From NCBI GenBank assembly GCA_903813345.2, contig CAIIXF020000006.1, positions 9,166,989 through 9,226,988 of the forward strand: 60,000 nucleotides of DNA, given 5' to 3'. Positions 24,124-35,718 of this stretch are shown here, piece by piece. The translations under genes and the position numbers were made by a program. Each line of letters starts with the position of its first letter. Within the stretch, counting starts at the first letter, position 1. The notes under the pieces were generated by a model. It searched no databases, had not been told where the DNA came from, and saw nothing but the letters and a program-made list of their open reading frames with translations. The stretch comes from Owenia fusiformis (lineage: Eukaryota; Annelida; Polychaeta; Sabellida; Oweniidae).

Positions 24124-24513
24124 TCACATTAGACACCATATGGCATATATATGTGGTAGGAAATTGGTAGTTATTGAGGGTACAGACCCTGCATCTGTTA
24201 CTGGCACATTTTGTTTATAATTATTATTAGCAGTATTGCACTGTGTTAAACTTGATCGATTCTTCGAGTCTCTGCTGGCTCCCCCTGGTGGTGGTAATTT
24301 ATGGTCGCTATTGGTACTCAATGCGTCATCTGACCTGCAGCTCACCAAATCGGGAGTATTTGATAACGAGGAAAAGTTTGACATTGAACTTGTGTTAGTG
24401 GCTGTAATATCCATATTTGCACTTCCTAAAAATGCTGAGTCAGCAGTCTTGGAACTATTATCGTCAGTTATTGTGATTAGCTTTCTAGTACTGCAATCTT
24501 CCCTTGGCACCAT
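24124..24513 (-). pseudogene. Terminal exon of an unrecognised minus-strand gene, copy A, splice acceptor lost
   Basis: A 129-codon minus-strand frame rich in Ser, Thr, Asn and Asp, ending IYAIWCLM. It is co-linear with 47481-47741, where a good acceptor (TCCTTTTTCAG) precedes VFYDTYSAHEMNRG. In copy A about 30 bp covering that acceptor and the first codons are missing, although the rest of the frame is longer than in copy B. The residues look like a flexible cytoplasmic or disordered C-terminal tail. No domain is recognised. It lies tail-to-tail with the zinc-finger gene. Confidence 0.55.
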
Positions 24514-24883
24514 TCCTCAATTCATTTTGTGAGCACTATAAGTGTAAAGGTATTGTTGATTAGAGCATGGGACGTGATTAGAGGCAACACTTTTAATGAA
24601 CCATTGATATTTTTCACTGGAATGTTGGAAGACAGGCCTCTAGCTTTAATACAAAGGGGGGTTCACTTTTCTAAAAAGTCCAGGGGGGTCTCACTTGACA
24701 ACATTGGCCAAAAATCTGTCGAAAAGTGCTCAGAAATGGTGATTTTGGAAGATTTTTTTGCCAGCTCCCTGAACTACCCCTCCCCCCTCCCTAGCTATGG
24801 GCATGGAAGGGATTATATATGCATCGTGCTTCATCTGTCCAGTAAACACTGCGCATTACCAACGCAGTACATCAGTGGGCTTT

Positions 24884-25008
24884 TTAAGGTACCATGTGCT
24901 TGACAGGAAATGACAAAACAGGAAGTGACAAAACCATGTTGGATTTAGAATATTTTTTAAACCATAATAGAGTTCTGTTTTGACCTCCATTCAGTTTGAC
25001 TAGTACTA
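24884..25008 (+). mobile_element. Left end of a TTAA element, interrupted
   Basis: TTAAGGTACCATGTGCTTGA followed by CAGGAAATGACAAAACAGG. The same end is seen at 48082 and in the intact foldback at 28943-30085. It stops at CTAGTACTA, where the CACGGGG element is inserted. The insertion point is identical in copy B, so it predates the duplication. Confidence 0.65.
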
Positions 25009-25885
25009 CACGGGGTCAACCCAGTTGTCCGAAACCCAATTCTCCGAAACCCAGTTGTCCGAAAATTACAGCTTACAGCTCTATGAACGAGCACTCTTTC
25101 ATTGTTAAATGGTGTATTTGACATGTTTGAGAGTAAATTTCATCAACTGAACGATTCCTTTATGGGTTGGTATTTAATAAAACTGTCAAAAGATGAAAGT
25201 ACAAGGGCATAAACAGGTGATATAGATGTTCAAACAAACAAAGTTAAATTATGTTATTCTCATTGCAAAGTGGCGTTTACATAACATACATAGAGGTCCG
25301 GACAAATTTTAATTTTCTTTATGGCCCATGGGCCTTTCGAGAGGGAATAACATTTTTCCAATGGGTGGGCGTTCATAAAAGGGGAAAAAGCTTTCACAAG
25401 CCAGTTGGCATTTATTTAGTAAAGTTGACGTGTACATCTTTTGAAACCAAAACTTATTTTTCACTTACTGTACGTGTCGTACTCTGTTCGAGAAATGGAG
25501 ATTTAATTCAAACGGATGAAGTGAGTACATTTTGATACGAGGACAGCCTGTCTTCGTTTCCAGTTGATCCCCAGTGATTAAGTTTCGAATGTTTTGTTCT
25601 TTTACGATTTGATAAGAGACAGAGACTAAGAAATTAAGTGCGACGAAATAATTTGACAACGTATTTATGTACACTGTTTTATTCTTAAGTTCTATGCGTT
25701 AACTTATTTTATCTGTTTCAAAATGTTTCATTTTATTCTGCCTATATGTAAAAGAGATTCAAGAAGCCGATAGATAAACTGTTCCGTAATATGTATTGTG
25801 TTCTGATAACCTTTTTTAGAATCTCAACGTAAACTAAATCCCCGTTCCTGCCATTCTGGTAATGCCATGCAATGGATGCAATTGG
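25009..25885 (+). mobile_element. CACGGGG element, left part with three 15-bp units
   Basis: Begins CACGGGGTCAA, with three 15-bp CCCAGTTGTCCGAAA-type units at 25020-25064. It continues co-linear with copy B (48212-48310, about 49307-49602 and 56192-56706), but without the three insertions seen there. Similarity to B is lost near 25885 (ATGCAATGGATGCAATT), which appears to be the right breakpoint of the segmental duplication. Confidence 0.65.
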
Positions 25886-26759
25886 TCATAAATTGGCCTT
25901 TTAGGCCTTTGACTCGAAATGTCCCCCCCCCCCCCCCTTTCTAGCTTCTGGATACGCCAGTGAAAAGACCCCGCCCCCACCCCTTATGTTAGTCCTACGA
26001 TGTCTTATACTAAGTTTAAAATAAAAATGACTGTGATCTAGCATAGGCCCCGGCCCACTGAGCCTATGCGCCGGGGCCTTGGCCGGCTTTGATCACCTTT
26101 AGGTACCCGGCTGTGCACAGAGTCAAGTTATAAACTACCGGAGACGAAACTCTCTTTTGAGAAGCAAAGTCGAACGATTACGAAGGGTAAGATCACGCAT
26201 CGTAAACTTGGAATACTAGGCCTAGCCAGCGGTCCAGAGACATGTTTAGCCTCTGGCCTAAGATCTAAACCAAATAAAATGAAGCATGCTTTTGAAAGTC
26301 TTTACAGGCCTAGGCCTAATACTGAATATTTTTTTAGTAAGCTTATTTGCTTGGAATAAAATCACAGGTGAGTCTCTAGCCAATACACGATAAAGTGGCC
26401 TTAGAAGAAGGTAAACATTGACTTTGTTTACAGTTTATAGAGGGCGTGAATACAGTCATGTTCGAATAAGACATAAACTTGCCATAATGGGATGTATCTT
26501 GTGTAAATTCTGTTCAAATTTAGCGCCACATTATTGTTTTTATATCACATGACAGTCACGTGATACGGACTTGGATGTAAAGAGCGCAATGGCGGATCAG
26601 GAGAAACAAGATTTTTCAATTTCTGACAAAATCTGCTAGCTGTAGTCTGCAACTACTCCAGTGGCACAGGTGTTCCCTGGGTATCAACGAGTTTGAGTCG
26701 GTCCTGCAATCACATTAATCGTAAAGGTGGGTCAAACATGACAATGGCTACAGTAGATC
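25886..26759. other. Spacer with GC-rich patch, nested palindrome and E-box
   Basis: Holds a poly-C run (25923-25938). A CpG-bearing stretch follows at about 26040-26220, with a donor-like GAAGGGTAAGA near 26181-26191. TCACATGACAGTCACGTGAT (about 26545-26564) carries a CACGTG E-box. A short ATG frame at 26589 stops after 16 codons. This could be promoter DNA for copy B, whose first exon is unlocated; that is a guess. Confidence 0.25.
26041..26078. repeat. Nested alternative hairpins, GC-rich
   Basis: GGCCCCGGC (26046-26054) pairs with GCCGGGGCC (26070-26078). Overlapping it, GCATAGGC (26041-26048) pairs with GCCTATGC (26062-26069). The two stems share GGC and cannot both form. Confidence 0.6.
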
Positions 26760-28530
26760 GGCCAAACTGCCCTAATTCACGTCACCATACTAGTCAATGG
26801 GCAAAAGGGCAAACGCCTGACTTTTTATCTCGAGTTATGGATTTATGTGGCCTCACTGGCCTATCTGAGGTTCTAAAGCTATGTCTAAGCTACATCTTGA
26901 CAAAAAACTCAATAGGGGCCAATCATCTACTTTTTGAAATAATTGGTCAATTGTGACACTACCCCCTCTCTCTGCCGACACAAATTGAAATTCACAAAAA
27001 TCAAGGCAAAATTAATGCGCCACTTGACTCGAAATTTTCCTTCAGATAACCCAAATAAACGCATTTTCAGAAGAAATGGCATGTTGTCATTGCAAAAAGA
27101 TGACAACTGTGCCTACATACTAGCTTACTGACTCGTCATGATCACAATTGTGTTGGGACTACATTTATTTTTGAATACTACTTTTTTCTATTCAGCGGAA
27201 GTGACGTATTAGGGCATTTGGGCCTAATAGCAACATGGTTGGATGATTTCTGGCTTGAAGTTGCGTTTTTCCAATTTACTAGAGTTTTTCAAGTTGTTTT
27301 GTGCAGTTTAAGAATATTCTGACAGCAATTATGAAAAATATGGCTACTTTATTACCCCTGGGGTCATTTTTCCAAGAACCCAATGGTTTTCCTTTAAATT
27401 TGACTAGTTTTTCATTTACATCATGAAATCTACTGGCTGTGTCAAGAAATTGAGTATTTCATTGCATATTGCGATTTTTAGCCAAAATCACTGAACCATG
27501 AACCAGAAAATTGGGCAAATTTGGCCAACTTAGGCAAAATTTTACTAAAATTATCATTTTTTTGATATTTTATTTCATTCAACAACCTCCTGATTTGAAA
27601 AATGATGGCAAATTTGATCAGATTTGACTCTGGCCTAGAGAATTGGGACTTTTGAGATAGTTTTAGCTCGAATTTGGTCATTCAGAGTGGACAAATACAT
27701 CAAAAATTGACACTTAACTGACCAATCTCTGACTGTACCCCTGATATGTACCTTTATTTTTTACTAGAAACCAAAAGATGGAAAATTCAATCTTTATTAT
27801 GAACAGCAACTCATTGGCTTCCCCATTTACGACAACATATGACATCTTGGGGTCATTAAGGACGAAATTATGGCCAAATATCGTCAAAATCAGTGGTTTT
27901 TGGGGTAAAAAGCGAAAACTGCTGATTCAGCAAAAACTTTAAATTTGTTCATGAAAATTCCCCTTTTTGCCTACGTCCAGAATATGTTTCGTACTAATAA
28001 ACTTCAATTCTGGGCGATTCTGAGTAGTTTTAAAAAATTTTGGTCACTCTCACATGTGACTAATAGGCCAAACTGCCCTAATTCACGTCACCATACTAGT
28101 CAATGGGCAAAAGGGCAAACGCCTGACTTTTTATCTCGAGTTATGGATTTATGTGGCCTCACTGGCCTATCTGAGGTTCTAAAGCTATGTCTAAGCTACA
28201 TCTTGACAAAAAACTCAATAGGGGCCAATCATCTACTTTTTGAAATAATTGGTCAATTGTGACACTACCCCCTCTCTCTGCCGACACAAATTGAAATTCA
28301 CAAAAATCAAGGCAAAATTAATGCGCCACTTGACTCGAAATTTTCCTTCAGATAACCCAAATAAACGCATTTTCAGAAGAAATGGCATGTTGTCATTGCA
28401 AAAAGATGACAACTGTGCCTACATACTAGCTTACTGACTCGTCATGATCACAATTGTGTTGGGACTACATTTATTTTTGAATACTACTTTTTTCTATTCA
28501 GCGGAAGTGACGTATTAGGGCATTTGGGCC
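26760..28530. mobile_element. Composite: two identical 465-bp repeats flanking 841 bp
   Basis: Copies at 26760-27224 and 28066-28530 read as identical over 465 bp. Each begins GGCCAAACTGCCCTAATTCA and ends TGACGTATTAGGGCATTTGG and GCC, an imperfect terminal inverted repeat of about 24 bp. The outer flanks share ATC; the inner flanks share TAATA. Neither copy alone has a matching target duplication. Could be a terminal-repeat retroelement in miniature, or a recombination product of two MITEs. A 62-codon frame inside each repeat is unrecognised. Confidence 0.7.
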
Positions 28531-28942
28531 ATCTAGCTAGAACCGGACTTGGCTTCAAGGTTCAGCTGGAAAGTAACATTTTGGTAAAAATTGCTAAATG
28601 TTATCTTCTGGTACAAAATAAAGTATGAAGACATGTGTCTATTGCCTTACTTTTTTCAGGAAAGTATCAATACATTGTCTTCTTTTAGAATATCTGGTAG
28701 AGTAAATGGGAACTCCAGGAAATTCTGATATTTCACACTTTCTATTTTTCCAAATTTTCTTTCAAAGTTTCCAGACAACACAGGAGCACTAATGTTACTC
28801 GAGTCTCTAGCTTACAGAATATAGAGAAGGCTTTGGACCGAAGTAACACTAATGTACATATACATGGTCCCGTTTAGACCGCATTATAGGGCATATAAGG
28901 ATACAAACAAACAAACATTCCGTATTAGTGATTTTGTTGACA

Positions 28943-30085
28943 TTAAGGTGCTATGGAAGTTAAGGATAGGGTGCATGATGGGAAATTTTCTGCATTCCTC
29001 AATTGAGTCACATGTTATTTTTCAAACAAGAATCACTCCTTCCCCACATTGTCTATATCTTCCAGTTTTGCACAAAGAGTGCACTTATGTGCCTAGAAAA
29101 GACTTGTGAGAAAGATGTTTTGATAAAGTGTATAAAAAACAAGAAAATTCAGTGAAAAAAATCAGAAAATTTTCAGAAATTTTTTTCACTGAATTTTCTC
29201 ATTTTTTATACATTTTACAAAACAAACCTTCTCACAAGGCTTTTCTAGGCACAGAAGTGCACTCTTTGTGCAAACTTGGAAGATGTAGACAATGTGGGGA
29301 AGGAGTTATTCATGTTTGAAAAATAACATGTGACTCAATTGAGGAATGCAGAAAATTTCCCAACATGCACCCTGTCCTTAACAGGAAATGACAAAACAGG
29401 AAGTGATAAATTTTTTTGCATTTTTAGACATTTTTTGAACAAAGATAACAGAGTTGTGTTTTGACCTCCAGTCGATTCAACTAGTTCCAAATACCATTTA
29501 CAGGTCCAGGATCACAATGTGCAGGGTCAGAATGACCCTAAACATGATGAAATAACCTTTTTAGCCCTTTGAAAGTGTGACTGAAAAAAAGGTAAAAGTA
29601 GGAGCTAGGAAAGGTCACTGAACAGAATCTTTTGAATATTTCAGAAAATGTGCCCAATATAATGCTCCAACTGATACAATCTTTGAACTTTTAGAAAATT
29701 GTCTTAAACAAAAATGACAGTCATAAAAAGGAAAATAAATCGCTTTTAAAATCATTTTTCAAAGATTGTATCATTTAGAGCAATATATTGGGCACATTTT
29801 CTGAAAATTTCAAAAGATTCTGTTCAGTGACCTTTCCTACCCTCCTACTTTTAGCTATTTTTCAGTCACATTTCCATAGGGCTGAAAACGTTATTTCATC
29901 ATGTTTAGGGTCATTCTGACCATGAACATTGTGATCCTGGACCTGTAAATTGTATTTGGAACTAGTTGAATTGACTGGAGGTCAAAACAGAACTCTGTTA
30001 TCTTTGTTCAAAAAATGTCTAAAAATGCAAAAAAAATTGCCACTTCCTGTTTTGTCATTTCCTGTTAAGTTCCATAGCACCTTAA
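28943..30085. mobile_element. TTAA foldback element with a second TTAA element inside one arm
   Basis: Outer ends are TTAAGGTGCTATGGAA and TTCCATAGCACCTTAA. Beyond the nested insert the arms (about 29378-29720 against 29740-30070) are long inverted repeats carrying CAGGAAATGACAAAACAGG, TTTTGACCTCCAG and GGGTCA..TGACCC blocks. The left arm is interrupted at TTAA by the 28960-29381 element; the right arm shows the uninterrupted TTAACAGG site. No transposase. Confidence 0.8.
28960..29381. mobile_element. Nested near-palindromic TTAA element (422 bp with flanks)
   Basis: TTAAGGATAGGGTGCATG to CATGCACCCTGTCCTTAA. The arms are nearly complete inverted repeats meeting near 29170. TTAA is duplicated at 28960-28963 and 29378-29381. 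The empty TTAA site is preserved in the opposite arm of the outer element (about 30064-30067). Confidence 0.8.
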
Positions 30086-32379
30086 TTATAATATAATATG
30101 GAATAAATCATACCATTTCATGAAATATGGTGACCTTGTCCTACGGAAATTGAGATTATTTTTCACTGCAAGTTCGTACGGCGATACTGTCATGCTCTGG
30201 GGAATTGATTCTACTTTCTATTGACACCAAACACATGTCTGTCGATAGAATAATTAAAAAGCCTTAGGGCCCCAACCTCCTTTGTTTACATTTACAAAAA
30301 CGTGAAAAAATGTATAAACATCAACAACATACATGTAGCAATGGATACACCGTTGGTATGAGTATCATTCTACAAAACTAAGCTGTGACGTCATATCAAT
30401 GGAGCTTTGATGTCATAACAATTGAAAGATGAAGTTCCATTAATCTGAAGTCTATTTTTCACCCAGTTTTGTCATGAAAACGTGAAAATACATATTTACA
30501 GTCCAGAGTCATATGAGAAAAACTTTCTTGTACTCGCTTGTACTCGCTTTGATAATGTTTCTTTATCTCGTCTGCAACTCGATGAAGAAGAATTATCAAA
30601 GCTCATCAAGAATGGACGATCTTGCACAGGTTCTCGTATAACAACCTCTATATCATGCATGGTGTAAAGATGGCTATCTTTGTTAGTCATATGAGAAAGA
30701 ACATTCTCTAAGTCTTCATAGATGCACAACCATACTCTATTCAATCATCCAGTTCTATTGTGACGTCACACCTATGAATGGTGAAATATCAGCACCATTT
30801 GGTTATTTTATGGATCCCCAATCCCTAATTCTCTGAACAATGTTTTCATTTTCATGTTTGAATCAGAATAGATAATGATGGGCCATTCAATATTATAAAT
30901 GGTGAAATTCTACACCCGTTGTAGACTATTGGAAAGAATGTCAATACAAATGCACTCACCTTCGATTCAAGCTATTCACCACATTCTGTCCAACCTGTAC
31001 TAAATTTCACCATATTGAATGGCCTATCATGATTATTTATTCTATAATAGGTTTATCTGAAAGCTGTTATTTGCATTCAGGAATACAAATTTAGATACAC
31101 CTACATGAACAATGAGCACATAAAAATTTCAAGGAGGATTGGCTCCCAGAATGCAACACCGATATTCTGCAAAACAATCACCTAGCGATAGCTTTGTTGG
31201 AGAGTATCGGGTCATTCTCCATGCAGTCGTACAAATTATACAGACACGAATAGCAAATGACGCATGCGTGGAGATTAAAGAATATCGAGTTGGAACCCTG
31301 GCTTCCAATCCTCCTTGGAAAAATTTATAAAAAAGATCGTCTACACAGCAAAAATACGAACGCTGGAAAAAAACGTACGCATTCCGTTCGGACTTTACAC
31401 GCGAATTACGTATATGTCACGCATTCCGTTCGAAATTTTTTTTATTTGCCGGGGGGGGTAAATCGAACCCCTCGAACCCCCCTGGATACGTGCCTGTGAC
31501 GGGCCTGATATCTAGAGGGGGCTTGATAATGATCAGGGGTGCCGGGTAAACAAATTCTTATTCCCCGTCGAACATGAATACAATTATATTTGCATGGAGA
31601 TGAAGGGCTGACGCAAGTGAAGTTAATTTGTTGTTGTATCATATTGGCTAAATCATAAGTAAATAAGTCCAGAAATACATGGACAAAATGTAATCAGAAA
31701 GGTGGACTAATTGGTATTATTTGTTTTGATTAATGATTATACATAACTAAAACGCTATGTTAGATGTCTGTAATCCCCCCCCCCCCCTCTCACCAAGGGC
31801 TATGCATTGTTTCAAGTGATATAAAATCTAGATTCGTAGAACATTAATAAAACAGCCTCGTCACGCCTTATTTCGTACTTTCGCACATTAACAATTTATC
31901 ACAAAATGTCATGTTGACCTCGATTTGACCCTTTTGACATACCTTTTGAAAAACAATACTTTTTTGAAGCGCTAATTGAATATTAAAGGGTTGCAAAATA
32001 CCAACAATATTGAAAAACAGATAAGTAATGATAAATCGCCGAGGGAATTCCAAATATCCAAATTCCTCCACCATTGCGACTATGTGTTATAATGGGCTTT
32101 TAATTGAAAGTCTGTTATAAAAAGGTTGCAGACATTAGGCTCTTTAAAAGTATGTCATATTGCTATTTATATATACCATTTGTCTTCTATAGCTTCTTAA
32201 GCATCAAATATCAAATCACAATAGTCCAGGGAAAAAATAATTGTGAATAATGGCAAAATGTTCATTCTAATCTTAATGAAATTCACTTTTTTATCAAATT
32301 ATCAAATTAACATGGATTTTGTAATAAATTTTAGTAACAATAGCAATCAATAATTTGTAAATTATGTGCAGGATATGTA
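30086..32379. other. Spacer without recognised genes; one inverted repeat and a poly-C run
   Basis: An inverted repeat with arms 30864-30909 and 31003-31051 is centred on GGCCATTCAATAT..GGTGAAATT. ACGCATTCCGTTCG is duplicated near 31377 and 31418. A C run lies at about 31777-31788. The facing frames at 30482-30744 have no splice or family support. Confidence 0.4.
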
Positions 32380-32995
32380 ATCCGGGATATGCACACAGTG
32401 TGCCAATCCTGTATGTATCCAGGCGTCAGGATTCATACAGGATTGGCACACTGCGAGCGTATCCTGAATGAATCCAGGAGGCAGGATTCATACTGGATTT
32501 CTACCTGCTCCAATCCTGCATAAATCCTGACGCCTGTATACGTACAGGATATGTACATTGTGTGCCAATCCGGTATGTATCCAGGCGTCAGGATTCATAC
32601 AGGATTGGCACACTGCGAGCGTATCCTGTTCGAATCCAGGGGCAGGATTTGTACTGGATTCCTACATTCGCAAATCCTGTATAAATCCTGACACGGGATA
32701 TGTACAGGATATGTACATTTTGTGCCAATCCTGTATGTATCCAGGCATCAGGATTCATACAGGATTGGCACACTGCGAACGTATCCTGTATGAATCCAGA
32801 TGCAGGATTCATACTGGATTCCTACACGCGCCAATCCTGTATAAATCATGACCTAGGATATGTACAGGATATGTACATTCGGTGCCAATCCTGTATGTAT
32901 CCAGGCATCAGGATTCATACAGGTTTGGCACACTGGGTGCATATCCTGTATGTATCCTGACGTCAGGATTCGTTGTATTCGTACACATTTTTTGC
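32380..32995. repeat. Tandem array, about four units of 160-162 bp, internally palindromic
   Basis: TGCCAATCCTGTATGTATCC recurs at 32401, 32563, 32723 and 32883, spacings 162, 160 and 160. Within each unit, GGATTCATACAGGATTGGCA is nearly the reverse complement of that word, so units fold and are open on both strands (CANPVCIQASGFIQDW-like on plus, similar on minus). The frames reflect the repeat period, not a gene. Confidence 0.85.
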
Positions 32996-33953
32996 TGTGA
33001 TAGTGACAATATGAGCTCATTCATTATACTTTGTACATGTATATATACCCGGAGGGTTCACTGTCTACCAATTTGGTGGGGGTCTTAACAATATGTTTCC
33101 ATGCCAATCTGTCAAATTTCATTGTGTTCCCATATCAACCAACATACCAAATGTCCAAATATAAGATCAATGCCATACGAAATGTCCAAATATAGGACCA
33201 ATGTCATACCAAATATCCAGATAACCAAGGTCATTCAAAATGTCTAAAGCCTTGAGAAGAGAAGGCAAATCTTAATAAAAATGATCCAAAACAACATCAA
33301 ATAAGAATATGTTTAACAATGCCATACCCTAAATGAGCGGTAACACATTTTCCACGACCATTATCATACCAAAAACAAAGTGGAAAAAGTTTACCATTGC
33401 CATTATAACCTCAAAAGTTTTTTTTAGGGGGTGGCATTCTCATACAGATCCTAAAACTTGGGTTCATAGCCATAGCAAATGTCAAAAAAGGTACCCAATA
33501 TGAGACGAAGATCCTGTCGAGGTTTATATAGAGTGAACCCCCCTCCCTGGGGTAAATCGACATGAATAATCTCTTCCAAGACAAAGATGTATCAAGGGTG
33601 CATCAATTGTTCCTTCTTATCGACAATTATACCACATTTTAATACATGTATATTTTCATGCTTTCAGGTTTTGGTACTAAGAAAAACATTCAATATTGTG
33701 ACAAAATAGATAACTTAAACAAAAGATGAATCAAAGCCAAGTTACAACATCATACACCTTATCTGATCCAGTAAGTAGCAGGTCTTGTATTTGAATATGT
33801 GTACAGTAAATGCAAGCACTTAGAATTTTTATTCATGAATCATACGTCTATATATGAGTTTCAAGAAACACCTATGGTATTTGCTTGAATACAACCAGTG
33901 CTATATCTACTACAACATGTACATGTATAAATGCATTGAAGATTGTATTCTCT
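32996..33953. other. Spacer, no gene seen
   Basis: AT-rich. A short repeated phrase of the type CATACCAAATGTCCAAATAT lies at 33140-33240. Nothing else is supported. Confidence 0.4.
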
Positions 33954-35602
33954 CACGGGGTACCATCGAATAATTTTGGCAACGTACCGGAGAACGACAT
34001 TTTACTAAGAAATGGCAATAATTTAGCACAATATATTTATTTTAACTAGAGTTCTATTTTGATTTTGACAAAAGTAAGTATTCCATGCAATAACTATTTC
34101 ATTCATGAGTTTGTAGGAATTCTGTTGGAACCCAGTTCTGATCAAGTACGAAGTTATTGAAATCGGCGCAGACGGACTTTACTCCGAAAGATGGTTTTTC
34201 GATTATAACTTTTCACAACATTTAAGTATAGACTTTTGAAAAATGTACAGAATAGTCCTTATTCTTTTGAATAATTCTGTTATTTCTGATTCACACGACT
34301 CTGATTTGTTTAATTAAAAAAAAGTTTTAAAAATATTACTTAGGAACGTAACCGGAGCTGGGAACGTAACCGGAGCAGATCAGTTGAATTATTTAATCAA
34401 AAAAATTAAAATATATGATTTAAAGCACATATACTAATTTAAAAACATACGGGATTGTTCGAATGCGTATTTATTACATTTTATTTTAAAGAAAAAAATT
34501 TATCCATTGTGAAAAATTAAATTTGGTATTTACCATGCATAAGTGTACTTACCTTAGAAAGGCTATCAAACATAGAACAATCATTGTATGGAGAATGAAG
34601 TGATTAAATGTAGTAAGCAAATAATTCCATTTGATTTCACCCATTGTATTTGTTCAGCGAACTATTAGAACCCACTCTGTTATACTAATTTCGTATATAT
34701 ATACTGATTATACATACATGTATTATACTTCTAAGACAACTTCTCTTTTTCAGGGGAAATAAAAGCATTTAAATGCTAGATTATTAAAAAAGTTAGCATA
34801 CAACGAACTGTATATAGCGTAGGTGTGTTAAGTACTTGTCATGTGCTCGACCAAATCGAATCAACATATGCTTTCTGAAATTCTTCACCTAACCCCCCCT
34901 CCATATAAACGTAAGATGTTTGAGTGAGTGCCCGTTTATTGTTTTATGCAAAACCAGTTGTTATCCATCTTTGTTTCGATAAACCTAGGCGTGGGTCATT
35001 AAGCAAGTAAGAAAGTGAATGATTTTTTCTAGTTAAACTACAGAACATTGCTTTTCAGTCGTTAATAGACAGTGTTCTATAATTCTATCACACCAAGTAA
35101 GCTGACATATGTGTTTGTAAATAATATATATGCTTTAAATCATATATTTTATTTTTTTAATTATATAATTCAACTGATCTGCTCCGGTTACGTTCCCAGC
35201 TCCGGTTACGTTCCTAAGTAATATTTTTAAAACTTTTTTTTAAATTAAACAAATCAGAGTCGTGTGAATCAGAAATAACATAATTATTCAATAGTATAAG
35301 GACTATTCTGTCCTTTTTTCAAAAGTCTATACTTAAATGTTGTAAAAAGTTATAATTGAAAAACCACCTTTTGGAGTAAAGTCCGTCTGCGCCGATTTCA
35401 ATAACTTCGTACTTGATCAGGACTGGGTTCCAACAGAATTCCTACAAACTCATGAATGAAATAGTTATTGCATGGAATACTTACTTTTGTCAAAATCAAA
35501 ATAGAACTCTAGTTAAAAAATATATTGTGCTAAATTATTGCCATTTCTTAGAAAAATGTCATTCTCCGGCACGTTGCCAAAATTATTCGATGGTACCCCG
35601 TG
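33954..35602. mobile_element. Foldback element with CACGGGG ends and 5-bp TCTCT duplication
   Basis: Arms of about 490 bp (33954-34450 and 35110-35602) start CACGGGGTACCATCGA and end TCGATGGTACCCCGTG. Flanks are TCTCT on both sides (33949-33953, 35603-35607). Inside each arm is a duplicated GGAACGTAACCGGAGC motif (34344-34378; inverted at 35180-35214). The centre (about 34450-35110) has no coding potential I can see. It ends 116 bp before the BTB exon. CAC termini with 5-bp duplications are known from Transib-type elements; that assignment is only suggestive. Confidence 0.75.
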
Positions 35603-35718
35603 TCTCTGTTCTTTTAAAATCAATTACATTGCAGACATTACCTAGTCAAAGTATCTAATCTCTATTCCTGGTTTTAAAGAGCTTTCAAAGTTAAGAAAAC
35701 CCATACTCTGTTTTCCAG

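Noticed and set aside
26589-26640. ATGGCGGATCAGGAG as first coding exon of copy B
   Set aside because: The frame stops after 16 codons (TAG at 26637-26639) and contains no GT donor in a usable place.
26693-27131. Coding genes from the 87- and 62-codon frames in the 465-bp repeat
   Set aside because: They recur only because the repeat is duplicated; no domain, no splice context, and they overlap a terminal inverted repeat.
32558-32960. Overlapping 74-97 codon frames on both strands
   Set aside because: They follow the 160-bp tandem period and internal palindromes, with no splice sites or independent conservation.
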